DNA of 64,000 bases, taken from positions 25,529 to 89,528 of the forward strand of contig JAKLIX010000010.1 of the NCBI GenBank assembly GCA_022709385.1. The letters are read 5' to 3'. Origin of the DNA: Bacteroidota bacterium. GTDB taxonomy: Bacteria > Bacteroidota > Bacteroidia > Bacteroidales > CAIXZF01. The position numbers and the translations under genes are program-made. Each line of letters begins with the position of its first letter. Positions within the stretch are counted from its first letter, which is position 1. The notes under the pieces are model-generated. The model ran no database searches. It had not been told where the DNA came from and saw only the letters and a program-made list of their open reading frames with translations. This document shows, one piece after another, positions 49,835 through 59,162 of the stretch.

Positions 49835-51178
49835 ATGTTTGATAATTTAAGTGACCGGCTGGATCGTGCGTTCAAGATACTGAAAGGGCAGGGTTATATC
49901 ACCGAGGTGAATGTGGCCGAAACATTGAAAGATGTGAGAAAAGCCCTGCTGGATGCGGATGTCAGCTTTAAAATAGCCAGGAAGTTTACCGAGGATGTCA
50001 AGGAAAAGGCCCTCGGTCAGAATGTGTTAACGGCGGTGTCTCCCGGTCAGCTGATGGTGAAAATCGTCCATGATGAACTGTCGGACCTGATGGGCGGTAC
50101 CAGTGTCGATATCAACCTGAAGGGTAATCCGCCCGTGATCCTCATTGCCGGCCTCCAGGGTTCAGGTAAAACAACCTTTTCTGCGAAACTTGCTCGTTAC
50201 CTGACTTCAAAGAAAGGCCGGAAAGTCTTGCTGGTGGCCTGCGATATATACAGGCCCGCTGCTATCGAACAGTTGAAAGTTCTTGGTCAACAGATTGAAG
50301 CCGAGGTATATGCAGATCCGGACTCGAAGGAACCTGTGAAGATTGCACGCAGGGCCATTCAGTATGCAAGAGAGAAGGATTTCAGCACCGTCATCATCGA
50401 CACGGCAGGACGCCTTGCCATCGATGAACAGATGATGCAGGAAATCGCAGCCATCAAGAAGGAGGTAAACCCGGCCGAAACGCTTTTTGTGGTGGACTCC
50501 ATGACGGGCCAGGATGCCGTCAATACAGCGAAAGCATTCAACGAAAGGCTTGACTATGACGGTGTCGTGCTCACCAAACTCGACGGTGATACCAGGGGTG
50601 GGGCCGCCCTGACGATCAGGGCCGTGGTCGATAAGCCCATCAAATTCGTGGGAATCGGTGAAAAAATGGATGCCATCGATGTCTTTCACCCGGAAAGAAT
50701 GGCTGACCGTATCCTGGGTATGGGTGATATCGTTTCTCTTGTGGAAAAAGCCCAGGAACAGTTCGACCTGGAAGAAGCACAGAAGCTTCAGAAGAGAATT
50801 GCACGCAACCAGTTTGATTTCAATGATTTCCTTAATCAGATCAAACAGATTAAGAAAATGGGCAATGTGAAAGACCTCATGGGAATGATCCCCGGGATGG
50901 GAAAAGCCTTGAAGGATATCGACCTCGACGATGATGCCTTTCGCGGGATTGAAGCCATCATTCATTCCATGACTCCTGCGGAAAGATCCGATCCGACCCT
51001 GCTGAACGGTTCCAGAAGAAAAAGGATAGCCATGGGAAGCGGTTCGGAAGTCCAGGAGGTGAACAAACTCATCAAACAGTTCGATGAGACCAGGAAGATG
51101 ATGAAGATGATGACCGGTGGCGGAGCAAGAAATATGATGCAGATGATGAAAAATGCCCGTCAAAACAGGAAGAATTGA
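49835..51178 (+). CDS. ffh: Signal recognition particle GTPase Ffh
   Basis: 447 residues. It binds signal sequences with 4.5S RNA and targets nascent membrane proteins to FtsY/Sec. The N domain (~1-95) is followed by the GTPase domain with GLQGSGKTTFSAKLA, DIYRPAAIEQL, DTAGRLAID, TKLDGDTRGGAAL and GIGEKMDAIDVFHPERMADR. The methionine-rich M domain contains GMIPGMGK and ends MMKMMTGGGARNMMQMMKN. It opens a same-strand run: folD begins two bases after the stop. Confidence 0.97.
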   Translation: MFDNLSDRLDRAFKILKGQGYITEVNVAETLKDVRKALLDADVSFKIARKFTEDVKEKALGQNVLTAVSPGQLMVKIVHDELSDLMGGTSVDINLKGNPPVILIAGLQGSGKTTFSAKLARYLTSKKGRKVLLVACDIYRPAAIEQLKVLGQQIEAEVYADPDSKEPVKIARRAIQYAREKDFSTVIIDTAGRLAIDEQMMQEIAAIKKEVNPAETLFVVDSMTGQDAVNTAKAFNERLDYDGVVLTKLDGDTRGGAALTIRAVVDKPIKFVGIGEKMDAIDVFHPERMADRILGMGDIVSLVEKAQEQFDLEEAQKLQKRIARNQFDFNDFLNQIKQIKKMGNVKDLMGMIPGMGKALKDIDLDDDAFRGIEAIIHSMTPAERSDPTLLNGSRRKRIAMGSGSEVQEVNKLIKQFDETRKMMKMMTGGGARNMMQMMKNARQNRKN

Positions 51179-51179
51179 A

Positions 51180-52070
51180 ATGACTGATCCTAAAATCATT
51201 GACGGAAAAGCGCTTTCTTCCCAGCTTATGGGTGAGATTGCCTCGGAAGTGGCATCCCTGCTTGACCAGGGCCTGCCGGCACCACATCTGGCAGCCGTCC
51301 TTGTGGGCGACGATCCTGCCAGCCAGAGCTATGTCGCCAGCAAGGAAAAAGCCTGCAAACAGGCGGGGCTCATCTCCAGCCTGTACAAGCTTCCGGGTGA
51401 TATTTCCATGACAAAACTTTTCGAAGTCATCGACTTTCTCAATACTGATCCCGAAATCGACGGCTTTATTGTCCAGATGCCCCTGCCTCCTCAGCTTGAT
51501 CCGGGAAAAGTGATCGAAAGGATCAATCCTTCCAGGGACGTGGACGGATTTCACCCGGTAAACGCAGGCAGGATGATGCAGGGTATTCCGGGTTTTGTCC
51601 CGGCAACCCCCCTGGGTATCATGACCATGTTGGAACGTTACCGGATCCCGACGGAGGGAAAACATTGCGTGGTGCTGGGCCGCAGCAACATCGTCGGTAC
51701 TCCGGTCAGCCTCCTCATGAGCCGGAAAGCCACACCCGGAAATGCAACCGTTACGCTCTGCCATAGTAAAACCCCTGACATCAGCGATTTAAGCCTCCGT
51801 GCCGATATCCTGATCGCTGCGATTGGTCAGCCTGGTTTCGTGAAAGCCAAGATGGTGAAGGAAGGTGCTGTCGTCATCGATGTGGGCATCCACCGCATAA
51901 CAGACAGTGCACGGGAAAAGGGGTATTATATCACCGGTGATGTCGATTTCGGGGAAGTCTATCCGAAATGCGGCATGATTACCCCTGTTCCGGGTGGCGT
52001 CGGACTGATGACGATCGTTTCACTCCTGCAGAATACGCTGAAAGCGGCTCAAAAAACATATCAGTATTAA
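51180..52070 (+). CDS. folD: Methylenetetrahydrofolate dehydrogenase/methenyltetrahydrofolate cyclohydrolase
   Basis: 296 residues, a bifunctional enzyme of one-carbon folate metabolism. The active-site YVASKEKACKQ supplies the conserved Tyr and Lys. FIVQMPLPPQLD, DVDGFHPVNAGRM, VVLGRSNIVGTPVSLLM for NADP binding and TPVPGGVGLMTIVSLLQNT are all intact. The ATG at 51180 is used; an in-frame start at 51153 would lie within ffh. The stop overlaps the queE start (TAATG). Confidence 0.97.
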   Translation: MTDPKIIDGKALSSQLMGEIASEVASLLDQGLPAPHLAAVLVGDDPASQSYVASKEKACKQAGLISSLYKLPGDISMTKLFEVIDFLNTDPEIDGFIVQMPLPPQLDPGKVIERINPSRDVDGFHPVNAGRMMQGIPGFVPATPLGIMTMLERYRIPTEGKHCVVLGRSNIVGTPVSLLMSRKATPGNATVTLCHSKTPDISDLSLRADILIAAIGQPGFVKAKMVKEGAVVIDVGIHRITDSAREKGYYITGDVDFGEVYPKCGMITPVPGGVGLMTIVSLLQNTLKAAQKTYQY

Positions 52071-52714
52071 TGCCCGGCGGGCAATCAGCTTTCATGGAAG
52101 AACTTTTCAGCAAAGGAGATGCATTACCGGTAATGGAAACCTTTTACTCCATACAGGGAGAAGGTTATCATACGGGTAAAGCGGCCTGCTTCGTCAGAAT
52201 AGGTGGTTGTGACGTGGGTTGCCGCTGGTGCGATTCCAAAGAGTCCTGGAATGCCGCTGTTCATCCCCTTCAACCCATAGTGGAATTGCTGGAGCAGGCC
52301 TTGAAGCTTCCTGTCAGGGATGTGGTGGTCACCGGAGGAGAACCGCTGCTTTATGAGCTCGATCCCTTTTGCCGGCTTTTCCGCAGGCATGGCTTCAGAC
52401 TCTACCTCGAAACTTCCGGATGTGCTCCCCTGAGCGGGGAATGGGACTGGATCTGCCTTTCTCCCAAAAGTACAGCTCCGCCCCTGCCCGGAATTCTTCC
52501 CCTTGCCGGTGAACTGAAAGTGATCGTGGCTGAAGAACAGGACTTTTTGTGGGCGGAATCTTACGCAGCTAAGGTCAGCCCTGCCTGCCTGCTTTTTCTT
52601 CAGGCGGAATGGAGCAGGCGAAAATACATCACCCCCCTGATCGTTCGTTATATTCTCGATCATCCCCGTTGGATGCTGTCGCAGCAAACCCACAAATACA
52701 TCAATATCCCCTGA
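52070..52714 (+). CDS. queE: 7-carboxy-7-deazaguanine synthase
   Basis: 214 residues, a compact radical SAM enzyme making the 7-deazaguanine core of queuosine. METFYSIQGEGYHTGKAACFVRIGGC is the family hallmark, with the cluster motif CDVGCRWCD (Cys-x3-Cys-x2-Cys) and VVTGGEPLL. The C-terminus ends YINIP, where HKYINIP is characteristic. ATG at 52070 couples to folD by TAATG; ATG at 52094 (MEELFSKGD) is an alternative start. The PorE-like gene starts four bases later. Confidence 0.93.
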   Translation: MPGGQSAFMEELFSKGDALPVMETFYSIQGEGYHTGKAACFVRIGGCDVGCRWCDSKESWNAAVHPLQPIVELLEQALKLPVRDVVVTGGEPLLYELDPFCRLFRRHGFRLYLETSGCAPLSGEWDWICLSPKSTAPPLPGILPLAGELKVIVAEEQDFLWAESYAAKVSPACLLFLQAEWSRRKYITPLIVRYILDHPRWMLSQQTHKYINIP

Positions 52715-52718
52715 TCTC

Positions 52719-54677
52719 ATGTCAATGTTTTATCGATTTATGGGGGGGGTGATCTTGCTTTCCCTGACAATTTGCCTGCCAGCAGCAGGACAGAAACAGG
52801 ATGAGCCGCTCACGACCAAAAACAGGAAAGCGAAAAAAGCCTGGGACGAAGCCATCTTGTCCCTCTCGGCCGGGAACCCTGCCAGGGCGGTCCCGGAACT
52901 TGAAGACGCTGTCAGACACGATCCCTCCTTTATTGAAGCATGGTTGCTGCTTGGCGATCTGCATACCGATGCGGGCAGGGGCAGGGAAGCTGTCGTGTCG
53001 TATTCACGCGCCATCCGCATCGATTCCACCTTTTTTCCGAATGCTTTTTACCTTCTTGCCGGTGTCGAATTCTCCCAGGGGTTGTACGCAGATGCACTGG
53101 GGCACCTCCGGTCTTTCAAAGCCATGGGAATTAAGGATAAAAAGAAGGCTGAGTCCTGTGATAGAATGATCGCCTCCTGCGAGTTTGCCCTGGTTGCGAT
53201 CGAACACCCGGTTCCTTTCAATCCTGTCAATCTCGGCAAAGGGGTGAACAGTCCGGATGATGAATATGTGAATGCCGTGACGGCAGATGATCAGTTGTTG
53301 TATTTCACCCGCAAATTGCTGAAAGTAGATGAATCGCGCGGCAACTGGATACGGCCGGAGGAAGATTTTTACAGTTCCGGCTGCAGGGGAGGGCAGTGGG
53401 AGCAAGCCCGGCCGCTGGGACCTCCGGTGAATACAGGCGGAAATGAAGGGGCGCTGAGCATTTCTCCGGATGGTCTGCGTTTGTTTTTTGCCGGCTGTGA
53501 GCGGGCCGATGGATTCGGCAGTTGCGATCTTTATATGGCGGAGAGGAAAGGAAATGCCTGGAGCATCCCGGAAAATATCGGAAAGCCTGTGAATACTGCT
53601 GCCTGGGAAACACAGCCATCAGCAGCGGGAGACGGGAAAACCCTGTTCTTTGCCTCGAACAGAAGCGGTGGCCTGGGCGGATCGGATATCTGGATATGCA
53701 CCCTGCAGGAAGATGGAAGCTGGACAGAACCCGTTAATCTCGGGAATACGGTCAATACCCCCCTGTCCGAAATGAATCCTTTCATGCACCCTGACGGGCA
53801 GACCCTGTATTTTTCTTCCGACGGACATACCGGCCTGGGCGGAATGGACCTCTTTTACTGCCGGCTGCAGAAGGACGGACAGTGGTCAAAGCCTGTCAAC
53901 CTGGGCTATCCCATCAATACATGGAAGGATGAGATCAGCCTGGTGGTGAATGCCGCAGGCCGGGTCGCTTACTTTTCCAGTGATAAACTGGGAGGCGAGG
54001 GGAAGAATGATATTTATTCATTTGAATTGTACGGGGAAGCCAGGCCTGTCTTTGTCAATTATCTGAAAGGCCGCGTGTTTGACAAACTTGATCACCGTCC
54101 GCTGCAGGCCGCATTCGAACTGATCGACCTGAGCACCGGTGAAAGCGTGGTGCGTTCCCGTTCAGACGCGGTAAGCGGTGAGTTCCTCGTAACCCTTCCT
54201 GCCGGGAAGGAATATGCATTGCATGTGAATGCCGACGGGTATCTGTTTTACAGCGACCATTTCAGCCTGAGCGGTAATCATGACTCCGCACAGCCTTATC
54301 TGAAGGATATTCCCCTGCAGCCGATTCAGGCCGGAGAAATCGTGGTGCTGAACAATATCTTCTTTGAAACAGCCAGTGCCGCCCTGCTCCCGGAATCGCT
54401 CGCGGAGCTCGGCCGCCTCCTGCTGCTGTTACAGAAGAATCCACGGCTGTCAATTGAAATCCGCGGCCATACCGACGATGTGGGTTCGGATGCATATAAC
54501 CTTGAACTGTCATCGAAAAGAGCGGAAGTGGTCTACGGCTGGCTCCTTGAAAAAGGCGTCCCTGCCAGCCGTTTAAATCACAAGGGATATGGCGAATCCA
54601 TCCCCGTTGTACCGAACGACAGTCCGGAAAACCGCGCTAAGAACAGGAGGACAGAATTCAGGGTAGTGTCAAAATAG
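52719..54677 (+). CDS. PorE-like T9SS protein (TPR, PD40 propeller, CRD, OmpA domain)
   Basis: 652 residues. After a signal peptide (LPAAGQ) residues ~37-150 are TPR-like (AVPELEDAVRHDPSFIEAWLLLG, AIRIDSTFFPNAFYLLAGVEF). Residues ~165-450 are PD40/WD40-type blades (ALSISPDGLRLFFAG, LFFASNRSGGLGGSDIWI, TLYFSSDGHTGLGGMDLFY). A carboxypeptidase-regulatory-like domain covers ~455-530 and an OmpA peptidoglycan-binding domain ~540-652 (IEIRGHTDDVGSDAYN, ELSSKRA, NRRTEFRV). This four-domain order is that of Porphyromonas PorE, which links the T9SS outer-membrane ring to peptidoglycan. Paralogues with other roles exist, so the exact orthology is unproven. Confidence 0.85.
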   Translation: MSMFYRFMGGVILLSLTICLPAAGQKQDEPLTTKNRKAKKAWDEAILSLSAGNPARAVPELEDAVRHDPSFIEAWLLLGDLHTDAGRGREAVVSYSRAIRIDSTFFPNAFYLLAGVEFSQGLYADALGHLRSFKAMGIKDKKKAESCDRMIASCEFALVAIEHPVPFNPVNLGKGVNSPDDEYVNAVTADDQLLYFTRKLLKVDESRGNWIRPEEDFYSSGCRGGQWEQARPLGPPVNTGGNEGALSISPDGLRLFFAGCERADGFGSCDLYMAERKGNAWSIPENIGKPVNTAAWETQPSAAGDGKTLFFASNRSGGLGGSDIWICTLQEDGSWTEPVNLGNTVNTPLSEMNPFMHPDGQTLYFSSDGHTGLGGMDLFYCRLQKDGQWSKPVNLGYPINTWKDEISLVVNAAGRVAYFSSDKLGGEGKNDIYSFELYGEARPVFVNYLKGRVFDKLDHRPLQAAFELIDLSTGESVVRSRSDAVSGEFLVTLPAGKEYALHVNADGYLFYSDHFSLSGNHDSAQPYLKDIPLQPIQAGEIVVLNNIFFETASAALLPESLAELGRLLLLLQKNPRLSIEIRGHTDDVGSDAYNLELSSKRAEVVYGWLLEKGVPASRLNHKGYGESIPVVPNDSPENRAKNRRTEFRVVSK

Positions 54678-54708
54678 CCCGGCCCTTTCTCAGGCTGAAT
54701 TTTTGTAG

Positions 54709-54716
54709 TACGTTTG
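54709..54716 (+). promoter_or_regulatory. Bacteroidota -7 promoter box of the rhodanese-kdsA pair
   Basis: TACGTTTG fits TAnnTTTG, 22 bases ahead of the rhodanese ATG, in the 61-base gap after the PorE-like gene. Confidence 0.4.
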
Positions 54717-54738
54717 TGGCGGAAAATGAACCCGGAAA

Positions 54739-55059
54739 ATGAGATTAATTCCTGTACACGACCTGAAAGAAAAGCTCGATAAAGGCGAAGAGGTACTGAT
54801 CGTGGATATGCGCGACCCGGAGGATTACGAATTTTGTCATATCGCGGGTTCCATCAATGTCACCAGGAAGGATTTTGATGCGTTTATTCCTAAGGTACCC
54901 CATGATATTCCGGTTGTTTTTATCTGCAAATACGGGAAGAAGAGTGAACAGGTGGTGGTTACCCTCAGAAACGAACATGCTCACAAAAACGTTTACAGCC
55001 TGCTGGGCGGTTTGTGGGAATGGGCCAAGGAGATTGATCCCTCAATGATTGTCTGGTAA
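54739..55059 (+). CDS. Single-domain rhodanese-like protein
   Basis: 106 residues, about the length of one rhodanese domain. VDMRDPEDYEFCHIAGSINV is the CH2A motif, and the active-site loop CKYGKKSE carries the catalytic Cys63. GGLWEWAKEID is the usual C-terminal helix. Such proteins transfer sulfur from thiosulfate or a persulfide; the partner is unknown. kdsA starts 14 bases later. Confidence 0.88.
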   Translation: MRLIPVHDLKEKLDKGEEVLIVDMRDPEDYEFCHIAGSINVTRKDFDAFIPKVPHDIPVVFICKYGKKSEQVVVTLRNEHAHKNVYSLLGGLWEWAKEIDPSMIVW

Positions 55060-55073
55060 TTAATAAAGCTGTC

Positions 55074-55877
55074 ATGATACCATTGGAAGCATATCTCAAA
55101 ACTCCCTTGTTTTTCCTTGTGGCCGGACCTTGCGTGGTTGAGGATGAGGAGATGCCGATGAATGTCGCATCAGTCATTCACCGTATTTGCAGGGATGAAG
55201 GCATTCCATACGTTTTTAAAGCTTCATACCGCAAGGCGAACCGCACCCGCGTGGATTCATTCACCGGTATCGGAGACTTAAAGGCACTCCGGATTATAGC
55301 CGAAGTGGGAAAAACACTGGATATTCCGGTGATTACTGATGTGCATACCCCCGCAGAGGCAGAAATGGCCGCTTCGTATGCCGATATCCTTCAGATTCCC
55401 GCCTTCCTGTGCAGGCAGACTGATTTATTGCAGGCTGCCGCGGAAACCGGCAGGGCTGTTAATATTAAGAAGGGACAGTTTGTTTCCGCCGCTGCCATGC
55501 GGTATGCAGTGGATAAAATATTGAATGTGAACCCGGATGCTTTTGTGGCTTTAACGGAAAGAGGAAGCATGTTCGGTTATCAGGATCTGGTGGTTGATTA
55601 CAGGAATATCCCGTGGATGCAGGCACATGGTGTGCCGGTGATCCTCGATGCCACCCATTCGCTGCAGCAGCCCAACACGGCGGCCGGCGTATCGGGCGGG
55701 CTCCCCATGCTGATTGACACCATCAGCAGTGCCGGGATTGCAGCCGGAGTGGACGGCTTGTTCATTGAAACCCACCCCGAACCGGCAAAAGCCAAATCCG
55801 ACGGAGCAAACATGCTGCCGCTGGATCAGCTCGAAAAACTGGTCCGAAAATGGATCAGGATTAAAAAGTCCCTGTAA
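55074..55877 (+). CDS. kdsA: 3-deoxy-8-phosphooctulonate (KDO-8-P) synthase
   Basis: 267 residues. It condenses PEP with arabinose-5-phosphate for KDO in the lipopolysaccharide core. LVAGPCVVEDEE, the FKASYRKANRTRVDSFTG loop, PVITDVHTP, IPAFLCRQTDLLQAAA, INIKKGQF-type KKGQF, and ATHSLQQPN plus FIETHPEPAKAKSDG are all family signatures. The gene converges on rplT with nine bases between. It implies a KDO-containing outer membrane, in line with the LpxL-like acyltransferase gene at 16309-17178. Confidence 0.96.
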   Translation: MIPLEAYLKTPLFFLVAGPCVVEDEEMPMNVASVIHRICRDEGIPYVFKASYRKANRTRVDSFTGIGDLKALRIIAEVGKTLDIPVITDVHTPAEAEMAASYADILQIPAFLCRQTDLLQAAAETGRAVNIKKGQFVSAAAMRYAVDKILNVNPDAFVALTERGSMFGYQDLVVDYRNIPWMQAHGVPVILDATHSLQQPNTAAGVSGGLPMLIDTISSAGIAAGVDGLFIETHPEPAKAKSDGANMLPLDQLEKLVRKWIRIKKSL

Positions 55878-55886
55878 ATTTTCTGG

Positions 55887-56234
55887 CTAAGCCCTGGCGG
55901 CTTCAACCACCGCTTTGAACGCTTCCGGATGGTTCATGGCAAGGTCGGCCAGTACTTTCCGGTTGATGCGGATGTCTTTTTTCACCAGCAATCCCATAAA
56001 CTGGGAATAAGACAGGTCGTATTCCCTGACACCGGCATTGATGCGGATAATCCATAAACCGCGGAAATTCCTCTTCTTCGTCCGGCGGTCACGATACGCA
56101 TAGCCCAGTCCCTTCTCCAGGGAATTCTTGGCTACGGTCCATACATTCTTCCTGCGGCCGAACTGACCTTTGGTTTGTTTTAACAGCTTTTTTCTTTTGG
56201 CCCTTGAGGCCACTGCGTTAACTGATCTTGGCAT
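55887..56234 (-). CDS. rplT: 50S ribosomal protein L20
   Basis: 115 residues, normal length. Basic N-terminus [20 protein letters not shown] and the core [34 protein letters not shown] are diagnostic. It closes the infC-rpmI-rplT cluster, 76 bases after rpmI. Confidence 0.98.
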   Translation of the reverse strand: MPRSVNAVASRAKRKKLLKQTKGQFGRRKNVWTVAKNSLEKGLGYAYRDRRTKKRNFRGLWIIRINAGVREYDLSYSQFMGLLVKKDIRINRKVLADLAMNHPEAFKAVVEAARA

Positions 56235-56310
56235 TTTTTTCTTTCTTTAAGATTACATAAGCGTCCCGGAGGATCTTGCAGGCTTAGTGTAATTCGTTAA
56301 TAATGATTGA

Positions 56311-56505
56311 TTAAGCTCCCAGCATGAGTTTTACATTGCTGACATCTGCCTTCTCAACCGTCGCGCTGTAAGTCAGATTACGTTTGCGCTTGGTGGATTT
56401 CTTGGTCAGAATGTGGCTCTTGTAGGCGTGCTTTCTCTTGATCTTACCGGTGCCGGTAAAACTGAAACGCTTCTTCGCACCGGATTTTGTTTTCATCTTA
56501 GGCAT
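56311..56505 (-). CDS. rpmI: 50S ribosomal protein L35
   Basis: 64 residues. [20 protein letters not shown] and [20 protein letters not shown] identify it. It sits 32 bases after infC, in the standard infC-rpmI-rplT order. Confidence 0.98.
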   Translation of the reverse strand: MPKMKTKSGAKKRFSFTGTGKIKRKHAYKSHILTKKSTKRKRNLTYSATVEKADVSNVKLMLGA

Positions 56506-56537
56506 GCTGTATGTTGTGTTTGGTGTTTATATTAATC

Positions 56538-57107
56538 TCAGGTCTGTTTTTTCGGAGTCAGCATCATGATCATCCGCTTCCCTTCAAGTTTGGGGAGTTG
56601 TTCCACTTTCGCGTAATCTTCGAGTTCTGATGCGAATTTCAACAGGATGATCTCACCCATTTCCTTATACACGATCGACCTGCCCTTGAAAAAGACGTCC
56701 ACCTTCACTTTGGCGCCATCCTGCAAAAACTTGACGGCATGTTTGAGTTTGAAGTTGAAATCGTGATCGTCGGTATTCGGGCCAAGCCTGATCTCTTTAA
56801 CCACGATTTTGGCCGTCTTGGCCTTGATTTCTTTTTGCTTTTTCTTCTGTTCGTAAAGGAATTTCTTGTAGTCCATGATCTTACAAACAGGCGGATTAGC
56901 ATTGGGCTGTATTTCAACAAGGTCGAGTTCCAGTTGGTCTGCCATGTCCAGTGCATCCCTCAGTGAAAAGATACCCTGGCTGATGTTTGGTCCTACCACC
57001 CTGACCATGGGTGATTTGATTCTTTCATTGATCCTGTATGGCTCTTCTTTCACTCTCCTGTTGAAACCCCTGGGGTCTCCTGTAGGATTAGCGGGTTGTG
57101 TTGCGAT
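56538..57107 (-). CDS. infC: Translation initiation factor IF-3
   Basis: 189 residues if read from ATC at 57107. IF-3 prevents premature 70S assembly and checks the initiator codon. The N-domain has [19 protein letters not shown] and [21 protein letters not shown], then a lysine-rich linker, then [38 protein letters not shown] and [14 protein letters not shown]. The strong Shine-Dalgarno AAGGAGG (57112-57118) sits four bases before ATC. A GTG at 57053 is in frame but 54 bases downstream with no matching site. The frame upstream of ATC lacks an ATG before the thrS end. Confidence 0.92.
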   Translation of the reverse strand: MATQPANPTGDPRGFNRRVKEEPYRINERIKSPMVRVVGPNISQGIFSLRDALDMADQLELDLVEIQPNANPPVCKIMDYKKFLYEQKKKQKEIKAKTAKIVVKEIRLGPNTDDHDFNFKLKHAVKFLQDGAKVKVDVFFKGRSIVYKEMGEIILLKFASELEDYAKVEQLPKLEGKRMIMMLTPKKQT

Positions 57108-57111
57108 ATAA

Positions 57112-57118
57112 CCTCCTT
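57112..57118 (-). promoter_or_regulatory. Strong Shine-Dalgarno deciding the infC start
   Basis: AAGGAGG on the minus strand, four bases ahead of ATC at 57107-57105. Such strong sites are rare in this window, where most genes lack one. Confidence 0.7.
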
Positions 57119-57157
57119 TTGTTAGTGTAACATGCGCGGTGTCGCTTCCGCATATTA

Positions 57158-59095
57158 TTAAACGGCTGCCAGTGCGACTTCCCTGGCAACCATGTCTGTA
57201 AATGCTTCTGTTGTCATACTGCCCAGATCGCCCGTTCCGTGCTTTCTCACCGAGACGGTGCTGCCGGCTGCTTCCTGCTCTCCCACCACCAGCATATAGG
57301 GGATCTTCTTCAACTCGGCATCCCTGATCTTACGTCCTATCTTTTCGTTCCGCTCATCCAGCAGGGCACGGATGTCGGCCTGCTCAAGGCTGTCCCTGAC
57401 AGCGCGTGCATAATCCTGAAATTTGTCGCTGATCGGAAGGATCACCACCTGATCAGGTGTGAGCCAGAGCGGAAAATTCCCTGCACAATGCTCTATCAGC
57501 ACCGCTACAAACCTTTCCATCGATCCGAAAGGAGCCCGGTGGATCATCACGGGCCGGTGTTTCTCATTGTCACTGCCGGTGTACTCAAGTTCAAAGCGTT
57601 CCGGAAGATTGTAATCTACCTGGATAGTACCCAGTTGCCATTTCCGGCCGATGGCATCTTTCACCATGAAATCGAGCTTGGGCCCGTAAAAAGCAGCTTC
57701 TCCCTTCACAACCGTGGCAATCAGCCCTTTTTCCTGAACCGCCTCAAGAATGGCCTGTTCGGCTTTCTCCCAGTTCTCATCGCTGCCGATGTATTTCTCC
57801 TTGTTCTCAGGATCCCGGAGCGAGATCTGGGCAGTGAAATCCTTGAATTCGAGGGCTCTGAAAATATGCAATACAATGTCAATCACACCGATGAATTCGT
57901 CTTTCACCTGGTCGGGACGGCAGAAAATATGGGCATCATCCTGGGTAAAACCCCGTACCCGCGTTAACCCGTGAAGCTCTCCGCTCTGCTCATAACGGTA
58001 AACCGTGCCAAACTCGGCGAAACGAACAGGAAGATCTTTGTATGAGTATGGTTTGTTTCTGTAAAGCTCGCAGTGATGCGGACAATTCATCGGTTTCAGG
58101 AAAAACTCTTCCCCTTCCACGGGTGTGGAGATCGGCCTGAAACTGTCCTTGCCGTATTTCTCGTAATGCCCGGAAGTGATATATAGTTCCTTCTGACCGA
58201 TATGAGGCGAGATCACCTGTACATAACCGGCTTTGCGCTGGACTTTTTTCAGGAAGCTTTCCAGTTTTTCCCTCAGCTGCGCTCCCTTGGGCAGCCACAG
58301 CGGCAAACCCTGACCGACTCTCTGGCTGAAAGTGAAGAGTTCAAGTTCTTTTCCCAGTTTGCGGTGGTCTCTTTTGCGGGCTTCTTCAAGAAGGGTCAGG
58401 TAATCCGTCAGCATCTGCTGTTTCGGAAAGGTGATGCCGTAAAGCCTGGTAAGCTGCTTCCGCTTCTCATCTCCCCTCCAGTAGGCTCCTGCCACACTGG
58501 TGATCTTCACGGCTTTAATGAAAGAGGTGTCGGGCAGGTGGGGACCACGGCAAAGATCCGTGAAACGCCCGGTTTCGTAAAAGGTAATCTGGCCGTCTTC
58601 CAGTTCTGCCAGCAGTTCCAGCTTATACTCGTCTCCTTTCTCGCGGAAATAGGCGATGGCTTCTGACTTGCTGACTTCCTTCCTGGTAAAGGCCTGTTTT
58701 TCCCTGGCAAACTCCAGCATTTTTGCCTCGATCGCGGCAAAATCACTGTCGGAGATTACATGTTCCCCGAGATCAATATCGTAGTAAAAACCGTTCTCAA
58801 TATCGGGACCGATGCCGAACCTGGAGCCGGGATACAACTGTTCCACCGCTTCTGCCATCAGATGCGCAGAAGAATGCCAGAAGGCCGCCTTTCCGTCCTC
58901 GTCATCCCAGGTAAGCAGTTGCAGCCTGGAATCTGAAGGTATGGGTCTGGTGGCATCCCACACTTCTCCGTTCACCCTGGCAGCAAGTACATTCCGGGCC
59001 AGCCCCTCACTGATACTCCGCGCAATTTCAAGCCCGCTGATGCCTGTTGGGTATTGTCTTACTGAATTATCCGGCAATATGATGTTGATAGTCAT
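57158..59095 (-). CDS. thrS: Threonyl-tRNA synthetase
   Basis: 645 residues. An N-terminal TGS domain ([18 protein letters not shown]) and an editing domain ([30 protein letters not shown]) are followed by a class II core with [45 protein letters not shown] and [20 protein letters not shown]-terminal anticodon-binding domain completes it. ATG at 59095 is preferred over a start at 59125, which overlaps the promoter box. It lies 50 bases upstream of infC. Confidence 0.97.
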   Translation of the reverse strand: MTINIILPDNSVRQYPTGISGLEIARSISEGLARNVLAARVNGEVWDATRPIPSDSRLQLLTWDDEDGKAAFWHSSAHLMAEAVEQLYPGSRFGIGPDIENGFYYDIDLGEHVISDSDFAAIEAKMLEFAREKQAFTRKEVSKSEAIAYFREKGDEYKLELLAELEDGQITFYETGRFTDLCRGPHLPDTSFIKAVKITSVAGAYWRGDEKRKQLTRLYGITFPKQQMLTDYLTLLEEARKRDHRKLGKELELFTFSQRVGQGLPLWLPKGAQLREKLESFLKKVQRKAGYVQVISPHIGQKELYITSGHYEKYGKDSFRPISTPVEGEEFFLKPMNCPHHCELYRNKPYSYKDLPVRFAEFGTVYRYEQSGELHGLTRVRGFTQDDAHIFCRPDQVKDEFIGVIDIVLHIFRALEFKDFTAQISLRDPENKEKYIGSDENWEKAEQAILEAVQEKGLIATVVKGEAAFYGPKLDFMVKDAIGRKWQLGTIQVDYNLPERFELEYTGSDNEKHRPVMIHRAPFGSMERFVAVLIEHCAGNFPLWLTPDQVVILPISDKFQDYARAVRDSLEQADIRALLDERNEKIGRKIRDAELKKIPYMLVVGEQEAAGSTVSVRKHGTGDLGSMTTEAFTDMVAREVALAAV

Positions 59096-59114
59096 GTTTT
59101 CCTGAAAATGGGTG

Positions 59115-59122
59115 CAAAAATA
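59115..59122 (-). promoter_or_regulatory. Bacteroidota -7 promoter box of thrS
   Basis: TATTTTTG on the minus strand, 19 bases ahead of the ATG at 59095. It probably starts the thrS-infC-rpmI-rplT transcript. Confidence 0.45.
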
Positions 59123-59162
59123 CAAATAATCTGACTATAATCCGGAATACGGTGAAAAAAAA

